The notes: generated by a model from the sequence alone, not told the origin. Counted from the stretch's first letter, positions 23,854 to 32,216 are shown. The stretch: DNA of 47,469 nt from Anaerolineales bacterium (GCA_016789365.1 JAEURH010000014.1:1-47469), one strand, 5' to 3'. Program-made: numbers and translations.

Positions 23854-24894
23854 TTATTTCAACACATTCTTAATTGCTTCAATCGTTTTTTCCACACCCG
23901 CCTCATCCACCCAATAATGCGTCACCAAACGAAAACGACGCGATGCCGCCCAATCTACCAGCACACCATATTTTTTGATTTCTTCAATGATTTGATTATC
24001 AGATAATCGAATCTTTGGATGAATAGCAAAATACAGCATATTTGATTTTGGTTCCGCCTCTAAAACCAGACCTGCAACCTGTTTCAGACCATCATACATT
24101 TTCTTAGCCCGAGCATGGTCTTGACTTAACCTCTTCGTCATTTTTTCTAATGAAATTAATCCAGCAGACGCAATCACGCCAACTTGACGCATCCCCCCAC
24201 CTAACATTTTTCTCAAATGCCTGGCGCGATTAATAAATTTTTCCGTTCCAACCAACATTGAGCCAATTGGTGAAACTAAGCCTTTGCTCAAACAAAACAT
24301 CACCGAATCAGCAGGCTTAACTAAATCTTTAACATCTACATTCAATGCAGTTGCCGCGTTGAAAATTCTTGCGCCGTCAATGTGCAATGCTAAATTATTT
24401 TCTTTGGCAATCTCGCCAACTTGATTGGTATATTCCACAGTTAACGGAACACCACCACAAACATTCTGCGTGTTTTCAAGACAAATCAATTTTGTAATTG
24501 TATGATGCACGTCTTCACTCTGAATCGAAGCGCGGATGTCATCTAATGCCAATGTGCCATCTTTTTGATTCGGCACTGGATGTGGCTGTATCCCACCCAA
24601 AGCAGACATTCCGCCCGCCTCGTTCAAATAAATGTGAGATTTGTTGCCAAGAATCACTTCGTCGCCACGCTGACAATGCACCATTAAAGCAATCAAATTC
24701 CCCATCGTACCTGATGGGACAAAAAGCGAATCTTCTTTGCCGAGCATCTTTGCGGCTTTTTCTTGTAGTTCATTGACAGTTGAGTCATCCATGTAAACAT
24801 CATCACCCACCTCGGCTTCTGCCATTGCCTCGCGCATTTCAGGTGTAGGTTTGGTGACGGTGTCTGAGCGAAGGTCTACATATTCTTCATTCAT
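23854..24894 (-). CDS. ltaE: Low-specificity L-threonine aldolase
   Basis: PLP enzyme that splits threonine or allo-threonine to glycine and acetaldehyde. At 346 residues it has the normal length. The N-terminal [19 protein letters not shown] and VGDDVYMDD blocks are diagnostic. PLP-related residues include the SGTMGN phosphate loop (61-66), H87, D173 in HIDGARIF and the Schiff-base K204 in LSKGL. The gene overlaps rluD by eight bases, and rluD overlaps lspA by four, so lspA-rluD-ltaE is a tight operon. Confidence 0.95.
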   Translation of the reverse strand: MNEEYVDLRSDTVTKPTPEMREAMAEAEVGDDVYMDDSTVNELQEKAAKMLGKEDSLFVPSGTMGNLIALMVHCQRGDEVILGNKSHIYLNEAGGMSALGGIQPHPVPNQKDGTLALDDIRASIQSEDVHHTITKLICLENTQNVCGGVPLTVEYTNQVGEIAKENNLALHIDGARIFNAATALNVDVKDLVKPADSVMFCLSKGLVSPIGSMLVGTEKFINRARHLRKMLGGGMRQVGVIASAGLISLEKMTKRLSQDHARAKKMYDGLKQVAGLVLEAEPKSNMLYFAIHPKIRLSDNQIIEEIKKYGVLVDWAASRRFRLVTHYWVDEAGVEKTIEAIKNVLK

Positions 24895-25816
24895 ATCTTC
24901 TAACCTCTTCTAAGGCTTGTTTCAATTCCTCTGGCAATTCCGCTTCAAAGGTTCGCGGAGATTTTTCATTTGGCAAAATAATTTTCAATTGATATGCATG
25001 TAAAAAATGCCGATTAATTTCAACGGTTGGATTCTTTTTCCCATAAACCGAATCACCAACTATTGGGCACCCCAAAAATTGGCAATGCAAACGAATTTGA
25101 TGCGTTCTTCCTGTCAATGGATGAAATTCAAGCAATGTGTGATTCTTAAATGATACCAACGTTTTATATTCACTAACGGCTTCACGCCCTTTTTTTTGTG
25201 GAACAATTGCCATCTTTTTTCTATGACTTTGGTCTCTGCCAATTGCCGCTTCTACTCGACCTGCTGGCGTTGGTGGTTTTCCATCTACCAAAGCGAGATA
25301 TGTTTTTTCTACAGTTCGCAAACGGAATTGGTCTTGTAACCAGTGATGTGCTTGTTCATTTTTTGCAAGCACAATCAAGCCTGATGTTTCTTTATCTAAA
25401 CGATGCACAAGACCGGGGCGTTCTTCACCGCCGATACCTTCTAAATCGGGGTCATAACCTAACACAGCATGAACAAGCGTCCCCGAAGAATGACCCGCCG
25501 CCGGGTGAACAACCATTCCAGCAGGTTTGTTGACTACTATCAAATCATCATTTTCAAAAATAATATCTAAAGGAATATTTTCGCCGACCAAACCACTTGG
25601 CACTGGTGGCGGAATGCGCACTTGAATTTCAAAACCATTTTCAATTAACTGGCCCGCTTTTTTTGCAGGAACATGATTGACCAAAACAAAACCATCTGCA
25701 ATTAGCCCTTGCAAACGCGCGCGTGAAAATTCAGGCAAACGCTGAACGAGAAATTTATCTAATCGCTCTGCATTTCCTTCATCATAAACAAAAATTTCAA
25801 TCCGCTCATTACTCAC
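24887..25816 (-). CDS. rluD: RluA/RluD-family 23S rRNA pseudouridine synthase
   Basis: Isomerises uridines of RNA, most likely in 23S rRNA helix 69 by analogy with RluD. The 309 residues comprise an N-terminal S4 domain ([25 protein letters not shown], residues 18-42) and the RluA catalytic domain with HRLDKETSG (catalytic D141), followed by [16 protein letters not shown] and [10 protein letters not shown]. The S4 plus RluA layout and the genome position next to lspA are typical of RluD (YlyB in Bacillus). Confidence 0.93.
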   Translation of the reverse strand: MSNERIEIFVYDEGNAERLDKFLVQRLPEFSRARLQGLIADGFVLVNHVPAKKAGQLIENGFEIQVRIPPPVPSGLVGENIPLDIIFENDDLIVVNKPAGMVVHPAAGHSSGTLVHAVLGYDPDLEGIGGEERPGLVHRLDKETSGLIVLAKNEQAHHWLQDQFRLRTVEKTYLALVDGKPPTPAGRVEAAIGRDQSHRKKMAIVPQKKGREAVSEYKTLVSFKNHTLLEFHPLTGRTHQIRLHCQFLGCPIVGDSVYGKKNPTVEINRHFLHAYQLKIILPNEKSPRTFEAELPEELKQALEEVRRYE

Positions 25817-26349
25817 TGATGACTGTCCACTGACAATTGTTCATTATTTTCGATTTGCTTATTGGCTTTTTCTTTGCGCTCTTGAATCCAAACGCCGATT
25901 AACAAAACAACTACACCCACTGAAATAGAAGCATCAGCGATATTGAAAACAGGAAATGTACCGACTGAAATAAAATCTGTGACTTCATTGTTAAGCAAAC
26001 GGTCAATTAAATTTCCTGTTGCACCGCCCAATTGCAAGCCCAGTGCCAGTTTCAAAAACAAACCTTCTTTTTCTACTTGCGGATAATAATAAATAATTGC
26101 CCCAATCACAATAAATGCCAAAACTTTGAAAACCTGATTGCCGTCTTGAAACATGCCAAACGCCGCGCCACTATTGCTCCAATGCACAAAACGTGCATAC
26201 GGGCTGAGCCACATTAACCATTCTGGCAACCATTGGCTTCCAAATGGAATATGCTCACGCACTAACATCTTTGTCCATTGGTCTAAGCCGACAGAAACGC
26301 CAGCAACGCTAAACAAAATTAAATAATCTTTTACTTTAGAGTTCAACAT
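25813..26349 (-). CDS. lspA: Signal peptidase II (lipoprotein signal peptidase)
   Basis: Cleaves lipid-modified prolipoproteins before the lipobox Cys. The 178-residue protein has four helices. The catalytic aspartates are D125 (EVTDFI) and D139 (FNIADASI), with the flanking signatures NSGAAFGMF and GGATGNLIDRL. I place the start at the ATG 26349, which has GAGG just upstream; the frame could extend to a TTG at 26358 without a ribosome binding site. Together with lgt at 12771 this gives the complete lipoprotein maturation route. Overlaps rluD by ATGA. Confidence 0.95.
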   Translation of the reverse strand: MLNSKVKDYLILFSVAGVSVGLDQWTKMLVREHIPFGSQWLPEWLMWLSPYARFVHWSNSGAAFGMFQDGNQVFKVLAFIVIGAIIYYYPQVEKEGLFLKLALGLQLGGATGNLIDRLLNNEVTDFISVGTFPVFNIADASISVGVVVLLIGVWIQERKEKANKQIENNEQLSVDSHQ

Positions 26350-26368
26350 ACACCTCAATCATTATCAT

Positions 26369-26422
26369 CGTCCCGCAGGTTTATCAGAAGAGTTTAATTA
26401 CTTAACTTCAACCTGCGGGACG
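26369..26422. repeat. Palindromic repeat family A, copy 2
   Basis: CGTCCCGCAGGTT (26369-26381) and AACCTGCGGGACG (26410-26422) flank a 28-base AT-rich loop. The arms are the same as at 6779-6832 and 28084-28138; the loop is not. It occupies the gap between the alr stop and the lspA start. Confidence 0.85.
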
Positions 26423-26428
26423 TTTATT

Positions 26429-27556
26429 TTACACTACATACACACGCGGCACACGCGCACTAATATTTGTCATAATTTCATATTCATTCGTGCCAGTCCA
26501 ATCCGCAAAATCTTCGGCAGTGATTCCATCACCCAATAAAATGGCGTCATCACCCACTTTCACATCATCATCTTCCACGTTGACCATAAACTGGTCCATG
26601 CAGATTCTGCCCACTTGCTGATATTTTTTTCCATTGATGATGACTCTTGCTTGGTTTGTCATACGCCGAAAATATCCGTCAGCATAGCCACACGGAATCG
26701 TCACAATCCGCTTCGGACTGTCTTCTACTTGGTACAACGACCCATAACTGATGCTTCGCCCCGGCTGTGTGATTTTGCTATATGCCACTTTCGATTTCCA
26801 CGTTAATGCAGGCTTTACATCTATTTTCTTTTCAATATCTCTGGCTGGATAAACACCATAAAATAAAACGCCCGGGCGAACCATATCGAAATGCGCTTCG
26901 GGTAAATTTAATATTCCACCTGAATTACAAACATGACGAAGCGGAGTTGGCAAACTTCGTTTTTCATAAAAACGTAACACTTCTTGAAATCGTTCGAGTT
27001 GGATTCTGGAATCAACTAGATTGCTAGTTGCAAGTGGCAAGCCACTCGACTCCACATTAAGTTCCGAATTTGCTAAATGTGTATAAATTCCATCTATTTC
27101 TACAAATTGGCTACACACAAGAGATTGAGCCAAAAATGATTCAGATTCGTATTCATGCACGCCGACTCTTTCCATGCCTGTATCAATTTTCAAATGCACT
27201 TTAATCGCCTGACGACGAGATAACGCTAGATGGTCAGTAGCAGTTAACAAGTCAGGTGATGAAGCGGTAAGAATTAAATCATGTTCAAAAAAAAGTGGCA
27301 GTTGCTCAATCAAAGTTCCACCAGCAACCAAAATCGGTTTTTTGATTCCAAGATTTCTTAAATGAATCCCCTCCTCCACCAATGCAACGCCAAAATAATC
27401 TGTATGCGGTTCGATGAATGGTGCAACACCATCCACGCCATGACCATAAGCGTTGGCTTTGACCATTGTGATAATTTTTGTTTTGGTGTGTGCGCGAATG
27501 TTTTGCAGATTTGTTTTGAGTTGATTGAGATTGACTTCAAGAAATGTTGGGCGCAT
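26429..27556 (-). CDS. alr: Alanine racemase
   Basis: PLP enzyme that makes D-alanine for peptidoglycan. From the ATG at 27556 it has 375 residues. PLP lysine K33 lies in MVKANAYGHG. Further family blocks are KIDTGMERVGV, ISYGSLYQV (with the substrate-binding Tyr region), TIPCGYADGY and VGRICMDQFMVNV. The frame continues upstream to an ATG at 27586, but that extension (MECRLKSANL) is encoded by an 18-bp palindrome, and the family normally begins at RPT-x-x-E, so I prefer 27556. Neither start has a strong ribosome binding site. The GNAT gene ends 13 bases upstream, suggesting co-transcription. Confidence 0.95.
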   Translation of the reverse strand: MRPTFLEVNLNQLKTNLQNIRAHTKTKIITMVKANAYGHGVDGVAPFIEPHTDYFGVALVEEGIHLRNLGIKKPILVAGGTLIEQLPLFFEHDLILTASSPDLLTATDHLALSRRQAIKVHLKIDTGMERVGVHEYESESFLAQSLVCSQFVEIDGIYTHLANSELNVESSGLPLATSNLVDSRIQLERFQEVLRFYEKRSLPTPLRHVCNSGGILNLPEAHFDMVRPGVLFYGVYPARDIEKKIDVKPALTWKSKVAYSKITQPGRSISYGSLYQVEDSPKRIVTIPCGYADGYFRRMTNQARVIINGKKYQQVGRICMDQFMVNVEDDDVKVGDDAILLGDGITAEDFADWTGTNEYEIMTNISARVPRVYVV

Positions 27557-27562
27557 AAGGTT

Positions 27563-27580
27563 TGCAGACTTAAGTCTGCA
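27563..27580. repeat. Perfect 18-bp palindrome at the GNAT/alr junction
   Basis: TGCAGACTTAAGTCTGCA is perfectly self-complementary. The GNAT stop codon (27572-27570) sits at its centre. It would form a cruciform or a hairpin with no loop, and could be an operator or a short mobile repeat. Confidence 0.7.
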
Positions 27581-28022
27581 CTCCATTTCTATACCAATGA
27601 TATTCTACATCAGGTTCGGATGCAGGTGGCGGGCTGACTCCAAATTTTTCGGCAATGAAATTATTTTTTTCATAAAACGCGCGAGACATTTTATTTGCTT
27701 GGTCGGTATAAAGCCAAAGATGATTTGGCGAAAGTGTTTTTGCAAATTCAAGCAATGCCTGCCCAATGCCTTGACGATGAAATTGTGGGTTAACGTATAA
27801 GCGGTCAATAAAATCGTTTTGCATGGCAATAAAACCAACTGGTTGTTGATTTAATTCATATACCCACATCTTGTTTTCAGCAACAACGCTTTTAAAGTAT
27901 TCGCGTGCGCCTTGAAATTCATATCCCATGCGTTTTACTAATTCTGGTACAGCCACTTGTATTGCTTCAAACCAAAATTTGACGATGATTTCAAAATCTT
28001 CTTCTTTATAAGGTCGAATCAT
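27570..28022 (-). CDS. GNAT-family N-acetyltransferase
   Basis: Small acetyltransferase of 150 residues. It begins MIRPYKEEDFEIIVKFW, as is usual in the family, and its acetyl-CoA loop is FHRQGIGQALLEFAKT. The C-terminal beta-bulge region reads LWLYTDQANKMSRAFYEKNNF. Substrate unknown. A strong GGAGG ribosome binding site precedes the start. The final residues (after EYHWY) are encoded by the palindrome at 27563-27580, so the natural C-terminus may have been altered by that sequence. Downstream is alr. Confidence 0.88.
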   Translation of the reverse strand: MIRPYKEEDFEIIVKFWFEAIQVAVPELVKRMGYEFQGAREYFKSVVAENKMWVYELNQQPVGFIAMQNDFIDRLYVNPQFHRQGIGQALLEFAKTLSPNHLWLYTDQANKMSRAFYEKNNFIAEKFGVSPPPASEPDVEYHWYRNGVQT

Positions 28023-28031
28023 GTTCCTCCA

Positions 28032-28067
28032 AAAATAAAACAGACGGTTAAACGTCTGTTTTATTTT
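28032..28067. terminator. Bidirectional intrinsic terminator
   Basis: AAAATAAAACAGACG (28032-28046) and CGTCTGTTTTATTTT (28053-28067) are perfect inverse copies with a six-base loop and T-rich flanks on both strands. It separates the DUF1761 gene from the GNAT-alr transcript. Confidence 0.8.
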
Positions 28068-28083
28068 ACTTCAATGTGATGAA

Positions 28084-28138
28084 CGTCCCGCAGGTTTGTT
28101 AGAGAAAATTTATTTCATACAATTCAACCTGCGGGACG
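28084..28138. repeat. Palindromic repeat family A, copy 3
   Basis: CGTCCCGCAGGTT (28084-28096) and AACCTGCGGGACG (28126-28138) flank a 29-base AT-rich loop. Arms are identical to those of the other two copies. It follows the DUF1761 gene. Confidence 0.85.
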
Positions 28139-28149
28139 GTTAATGAGAT

Positions 28150-28572
28150 TTACATTGCGCCATGTATTGCACCCATTACAAGGAATGTAACGAGATGATT
28201 ACCTGCTTCATAAAACCAAGCAGGGACTCTATCTGCAAAAAGTTTGTTGGTTAAGCTGGATGGGGCTATGAAACCAAGCCACAACCAGAAACCTGTCATG
28301 GCGCCAGATGACCAATTCCCTGCGCCCATAGCATCGGTCATAAAGCCCATGAAGATTGCTTGAATGAGAGACGCGATGATAGTCCCGCCCCATGTAGCCA
28401 TCATACTAGCAGAACTTCCTTTAGACATATCTTGCATGTCTTTTTCTGTTTTGCCAATGGCTTTCCACCATGTATTAAAAAATACTTTCGGGCTAAACCA
28501 CACACCACCAATCACCATGCTGGCTACAAGACATAAAACAACCGCTATCCAATTAATTGAACTGAAATCCAT
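28150..28572 (-). CDS. DUF1761-type membrane protein
   Basis: A 140-residue membrane protein of unknown role. Four hydrophobic helices can be seen (WIAVVLCLVASMVIGGVWFS, then ASLIQAIFMGFMTD, TGFWLWLGFIAPSSL and HLVTFLVMGAIHGAM). The GGVWFSP and WLGF motifs match the DUF1761 family as I know it. I set the start at 28572 because GGAGG lies six bases upstream and the first helix begins there; the frame extends to 28608 without a ribosome binding site. It is a single-gene transcript flanked by a terminator and repeat A. Confidence 0.8.
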   Translation of the reverse strand: MDFSSINWIAVVLCLVASMVIGGVWFSPKVFFNTWWKAIGKTEKDMQDMSKGSSASMMATWGGTIIASLIQAIFMGFMTDAMGAGNWSSGAMTGFWLWLGFIAPSSLTNKLFADRVPAWFYEAGNHLVTFLVMGAIHGAM

Positions 28573-28658
28573 TTCTGCCTCCGATTTGTTTGTATTGGCA
28601 CGCGCCAATTGATAGGGAAAGTATAACAGAAAATTTGTTCTAATTCAATTAAGTTATT

Positions 28659-29849
28659 CTATTTTGTTTGCCGCGTTACTATATTCTTAAGAGAAGTAAT
28701 TATTTTTTTAAGATTAACTGATAATGAATTATTAAGTCCAAATTTATTCTTTAGGTAAAGCAAGGTTTTATCTAACTGATAGCGGGGTTTGTTTTTATAA
28801 ACTCGAAGCCAATATAAGGGTTTTGAATCGCTGGCAAAAGTTTGCTTATAAGAAGAATTACCTGCTAGAAAGTCGTAAGTGCTCATATTTTTCTGGGCGT
28901 TGTGCAAAATTGCCAAGTAATGAGAAATTAAGCCTGGGCGGTAGTTGTTATTTTCTTGATAGTTAAAGCCACTTTGATAAAACAGCACGTCTCCGTTATA
29001 AACAAATGAGTAAATATAGCCAATATCCATTTGGTCGGTGTAGATATGCAAAATTTGAATTTCATTTTCTTCAAATCGTTTTTGGATAAGGTCTTTGTGA
29101 AATTGATATAGGTATTCATTTGCAAATGCGCCAGCCCAGCCTCTTTTTTGCCATTCAAGTTGATGATAATGGACTAATTGGTTAAGAAAGGCAAGGGCTT
29201 CTTCTACCGAAGTCGCTTCATGAATATGAATGTTTCCACTGGTTTGGTATTGCTTTAACGAGCGGCGAATTTGGCTTCGGCGATTAGAACTAAGCGATTT
29301 CAAAAAATCCATGCCGTCATCGCGGATTTTTTGCAAGTTTACAAAAAAAGAATTTGTATCTTGCGTTAATAAAACATGATATTCTTTTTCTTGAAGAAAG
29401 TTAAAATCAGCGGCAAATTTGTGGGTGACACCAGACAAAAGTAATTCATTCCATCTAAGGCTAAATAGATAGCGCAGAATATCATTGAAATTTATGTTAA
29501 TAGAAGAATCATAAAGAATTGAATTGTATTCAATATACAAGTTATCATAATAATGATGTGCTGTGGCATTAAGCGCAAAAGAAGTGGTTGGGAGAAATTT
29601 ATATTTTCTACTTTTGCGCTCGCCGAGAAAAAAAGCCGCCACAGGCTGTTGGTTTTGATAGCCAACATGCAATATTATTTTAATATCAGATGGCAAACTT
29701 GCTAACCAAACGGAAACCCACCCCCATGAAGTGAAATAACTATGCACAGAGCGTTTTTCTAAATCAAGCCATATTTCTTGTGTCTTCTCAAATTCTGAAA
29801 AGGGATGATATGTCTTAAAACTTATTTCATCTGAGCTTTCATTAGTCAT
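28659..29849 (-). CDS. FemAB/CelD-like (BcsL family) acetyltransferase
   Basis: A 396-residue protein with the GNAT fold doubled as in FemAB and CelD/BcsL proteins (Acetyltransf_6). The N-terminal half contains YFTSWGWVSVWLAS and PVAAFFLG. The C-terminal half holds RSQIRRSLKQYQTSG, LFLNQLVHYHQLEWQKRGW-like text (AFLNQLVHYHQLEWQKRG) and FYQSGFNYQENNNYRPGLI, then YDFLAGNSSYKQTFASD. Related proteins act in exopolysaccharide or peptidoglycan modification. I prefer the ATG at 29849; a longer frame from 29891 overlaps the upstream gene. It overlaps or nearly abuts the cystathionine synthase stop (29857). A TATAAT spaced six bases before the ATG could allow leaderless expression but coincides with the upstream stop codon. 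Confidence 0.82.
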   Translation of the reverse strand: MTNESSDEISFKTYHPFSEFEKTQEIWLDLEKRSVHSYFTSWGWVSVWLASLPSDIKIILHVGYQNQQPVAAFFLGERKSRKYKFLPTTSFALNATAHHYYDNLYIEYNSILYDSSININFNDILRYLFSLRWNELLLSGVTHKFAADFNFLQEKEYHVLLTQDTNSFFVNLQKIRDDGMDFLKSLSSNRRSQIRRSLKQYQTSGNIHIHEATSVEEALAFLNQLVHYHQLEWQKRGWAGAFANEYLYQFHKDLIQKRFEENEIQILHIYTDQMDIGYIYSFVYNGDVLFYQSGFNYQENNNYRPGLISHYLAILHNAQKNMSTYDFLAGNSSYKQTFASDSKPLYWLRVYKNKPRYQLDKTLLYLKNKFGLNNSLSVNLKKIITSLKNIVTRQTK

Positions 29850-29856
29850 ATAAGTA

Positions 29857-31269
29857 TTATATCTTCCCAGCCACGTAATCAAGTACGTCAATTTTCGTTA
29901 ATATGCCAACTGGTTTATTCTGCTCAACAACAATCAATGCCAAACCAGCAGTTAAAGATGGCATGGCTTCTTCTAATAAAGTTTCAGGTGGGAAGACTGC
30001 ACTTGCTTTTTGTATGAGGCTATCAATTGGCTCATCGTTGCTATGGTCGTGCTCTTCTAGTAAGTGACTCAATAAATCTACTTCTTCAATAAGCCCTTTC
30101 AAGTTGCCTTCTTTGTCAATGACTGGCATTTGTGAAACAGCATTTTGGTGCATCACATTCACTACTTTGCGAATCGAGTCGCCCAACGTGGCGGTAAGTA
30201 ACTGTTTGTTTGGTTTCGCAAGCAGAAGGTCGCCCAGAGCCGTTTCACCAAATTCCATAGATAAGAATCCAAACTCACGCATCCATTTATCATCATAAAA
30301 TTTTGAGAGATAGCGCGAACCAGAATCAGGCAAAATGACAACAGGCAAACGGTCACCTTTTAATTTTTTACAATATTTAATTGCACCCGCAATCGCCGAG
30401 CCAGATGAGCCACCCGCAAAAATACCTTCTTGACGAACCAACTGGCGCGCCCATAAAAATGATTCTCTATCACCAGCGCGTTCGATTGCATCTACATAAT
30501 TAATATCCATGGTGGATGGCAAAAAGTCTTCGCCAATGCCTTCCACTTTATATGTTTTCGGATATGCACCCGGAGGAATGACACCTTTGTTTTGCCAAAT
30601 TTCAGTGAGGATTGAACCTTCAATATCTACACCAACAATGGTGATGTTTGGATTTTTTGATTTTAGATAACGACCAACGCCTGTGATCGTTCCGCCTGTG
30701 CCAATGCCAATAATCACATCAGTAATTTTTCCATCAGTTTGTTCCCATAATTCAGGGCCCGTGCTTAACTCATGTGTTTTTGGATTATCAGGATTATGAT
30801 ATTGATTTGCTAAAATGGCATTCGGAGTTTCGCGTGCAAACTTTTTTGCAACTTCATAATAAGAACGCGGGTCTTCGGGACCAACAGCGGTTGGCGTAAT
30901 AACAACTTTTGCACCATACGCACGGAGCAATAAGATTTTTTCGTTGCTCATTTTGTCAGGCATGACGAAGATGGTTTTATAGCCTTTAAGTGCGGCGGCG
31001 ATTGCTAACCCGACTCCTGTGTTACCCGAAGTCGCTTCGACTATGGTTCCGCCTGGTTTTATTTGCCCACGCTTTTCTGCTTGCTCGATGATATTTGCCC
31101 CGACTCTGTCTTTGACCGAGCCACCTGGGTTCATAAATTCTAATTTTGCATATAGTGGAACTGGTAAGTCTTTTCCAATTCGTTCTAACTTGACAAGTGG
31201 TGTATTCCCCATTGCCCCTAGTACATTGTTGAATACTCGTTTTTCTTTTGATTCTTTTAGAACAATCAT
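29857..31269 (-). CDS. Cystathionine beta-synthase with C-terminal CBS domains
   Basis: PLP enzyme condensing serine (or O-acetylserine) with homocysteine or sulfide. The 470 residues comprise a fold-type II catalytic domain (1-325) with PLP-binding K53 in GGSVKDR, SGNTG substrate loop, GIGTGGTITG phosphate loop and GGSSGSA, followed by a pair of CBS domains (about 345-465; VMHQNAVSQMPVIDKEGNLKGLI and LALIVVEQNKPVGILTKIDVLDYV). The motif VEGIGEDFLPSTMD and the CBS tail point to cystathionine beta-synthase rather than plain cysteine synthase; the donor is not certain. AAGGAGAG precedes the ATG. Confidence 0.92.
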   Translation of the reverse strand: MIVLKESKEKRVFNNVLGAMGNTPLVKLERIGKDLPVPLYAKLEFMNPGGSVKDRVGANIIEQAEKRGQIKPGGTIVEATSGNTGVGLAIAAALKGYKTIFVMPDKMSNEKILLLRAYGAKVVITPTAVGPEDPRSYYEVAKKFARETPNAILANQYHNPDNPKTHELSTGPELWEQTDGKITDVIIGIGTGGTITGVGRYLKSKNPNITIVGVDIEGSILTEIWQNKGVIPPGAYPKTYKVEGIGEDFLPSTMDINYVDAIERAGDRESFLWARQLVRQEGIFAGGSSGSAIAGAIKYCKKLKGDRLPVVILPDSGSRYLSKFYDDKWMREFGFLSMEFGETALGDLLLAKPNKQLLTATLGDSIRKVVNVMHQNAVSQMPVIDKEGNLKGLIEEVDLLSHLLEEHDHSNDEPIDSLIQKASAVFPPETLLEEAMPSLTAGLALIVVEQNKPVGILTKIDVLDYVAGKI

Positions 31270-31315
31270 TCTCTCTCCTTGGTTAGGGTTAGAGATATTT
31301 TACCTCACAAGAGAA

Positions 31316-31348
31316 AGACCTCCGAGATTTTAAAAATCTCGGAGGTCT
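31316..31348. repeat. Perfect palindromic repeat D
   Basis: AGACCTCCGAGATTTT (31316-31331) and AAAATCTCGGAGGTCT (31333-31348) are exact inverse copies separated by one base. It lies between the lipoprotein stop and the cystathionine beta-synthase start. A run of T and C follows on the minus strand, so it may act as a terminator. It resembles repeat C at 9417-9447 in form. Confidence 0.8.
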
Positions 31349-31368
31349 AGGCGTTCATTAACTAAACT

Positions 31369-31791
31369 TTATTGAACTGTGAAATTGACTGTAGCACTCA
31401 ACACGCCGTTGAACAGAATTTCAACTTGATATGTGCCAGCGGGCCAGCCACCAGAAGGAGCAGGGAAGAAGAAGTAAATCGTGCCATTGAAAGGCGCGTC
31501 TGATTCGCTTACAGTAATATCTGCTTCATCGAGGAAGAAGTTGGGGTCTAAGCCATCGGCATTGACCGCTGTCCAACGTGAGGTGATGACATTTCCAGCC
31601 GCGCCGTTTGATAAATCACTGACGACATAGACTGTGTCAAATGCTCCAAAGGTAGAACTGGTTTGCGTGCCGTCTTGGTCAAACGAAGTGCGGCTATTGC
31701 TTAAGGTCGGCTCACCACCAAGCGCACAGGCTAATTGCACAATAATTAGCATCAATGCCGCAAGCAAAATTGAAAACTTTTTTGTATTCAT
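31369..31791 (-). CDS. Small lipoprotein with Ig-like fold
   Basis: A 140-residue secreted lipoprotein. The signal MNTKKFSILLAALMLIIVQLAC ends in a lipobox Gln-Leu-Ala-Cys. The mature part appears to be one beta-sandwich: FDTVYVVSDLSNGAAGN, VTSRWTAVNADGLDPN, APFNGTIYFFF, then PAGTYQVEILFNGVLSATVNFTVQ, which looks like a bacterial Ig-like strand pattern. I do not recognise a specific family. The ATG at 31791 has AGGAG ten bases upstream; longer frames run to 31833. A TATAAT lies at 31827-31822. Confidence 0.75.
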   Translation of the reverse strand: MNTKKFSILLAALMLIIVQLACALGGEPTLSNSRTSFDQDGTQTSSTFGAFDTVYVVSDLSNGAAGNVITSRWTAVNADGLDPNFFLDEADITVSESDAPFNGTIYFFFPAPSGGWPAGTYQVEILFNGVLSATVNFTVQ

Positions 31792-31821
31792 ATAATACAT
31801 TCTCCTTTTGAAATATAGATG

Positions 31822-31827
31822 ATTATA
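31822..31827 (-). promoter_or_regulatory. -10 element of the small lipoprotein gene
   Basis: TATAAT (31827-31822, minus strand) lies about 30 bases before the start codon. The -35 position reads AACAAA, a poor match, so assignment rests on the -10 alone. Confidence 0.4.
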
Positions 31828-31954
31828 CATCACGGTTTAGTAAATTTGTTCCCCTATTTGGGCTATTGTTACAAAGCCTATAAAAGATGTATAGGTTAAT
31901 GAAAAGGCTTGGGAGCAATGACCAATTTCAAAGTCAGAAAAGAGGCGGCTTGGG

Positions 31955-32042
31955 GTGCGTCGCACTGTTGTTAATCAGAATTAATTTGAAGATAAGATAA
32001 ATCTGTTTGAGAAAACTTATCTGGTTTTATGGTGCGACGCAC
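31955..32042. repeat. Palindromic repeat family B, copy 2
   Basis: GTGCGTCGCAC (31955-31965) and its inverse complement GTGCGACGCAC (32032-32042) form the ends; each arm is also nearly self-complementary. Between them, AGATAAG and CTTATCT form an inner inverted pair. The GTGCGTCGC core is shared with the repeat at 7880-7931. The gap 31792-32245 otherwise holds only promoter elements and repeat F. Confidence 0.75.
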
Positions 32043-32092
32043 TCTCGTATCTATTGATAAGATTAGGGTTATATTAGAAGGTATTAGACTGC

Positions 32093-32122
32093 TTGACTTT
32101 GGTTCTTCATTTATTGTATAGT
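32093..32122 (+). promoter_or_regulatory. Promoter of the GldA-type ABC operon
   Basis: TTGACT (32093-32098), an 18-base spacer and TATAGT (32117-32122). Transcription from about 32129 would include repeat F in a leader of roughly 115 bases. Confidence 0.65.
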
Positions 32123-32166
32123 ATTCAACGGCAATACAAAAAGGCACCGCCGCAGGGCTGTGTTTT

Positions 32167-32216
32167 TTCTTTGTACCCTCACCCCTATCCCCTCTCCCAA
32201 GAGGGAGAGGGGTACA
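32167..32216. repeat. GC-rich hairpin repeat F in the ABC operon leader
   Basis: A CCCTCACCCCTATCC segment is followed by CCCTCTCCC, AA and GAGGGAGAGGGG, so the last two form a strong hairpin (about 32184-32214). Very similar sequences occur between genes in many unrelated bacteria (established knowledge, from memory). It is in the 5' leader 30 bases before the GldA-type start codon. Confidence 0.65.

Noticed and set aside
26438..26470. Possible CRISPR-like repetition in the repeat-rich gaps
   Set aside because: The repeats are inverted, not direct, and are not evenly spaced; there are no spacers and no cas genes.
29857..29861. TATAAT before the FemAB-like gene as a firm promoter
   Set aside because: The hexamer is made of the last codon and stop codon of the upstream gene and has no -35 at normal spacing, so it may be coincidental.
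31877..31896. Short inverted repeat CCTATA...TATAGG upstream of the small lipoprotein
   Set aside because: Only six bases of pairing, in AT-rich sequence, with no second copy; not distinguishable from chance.
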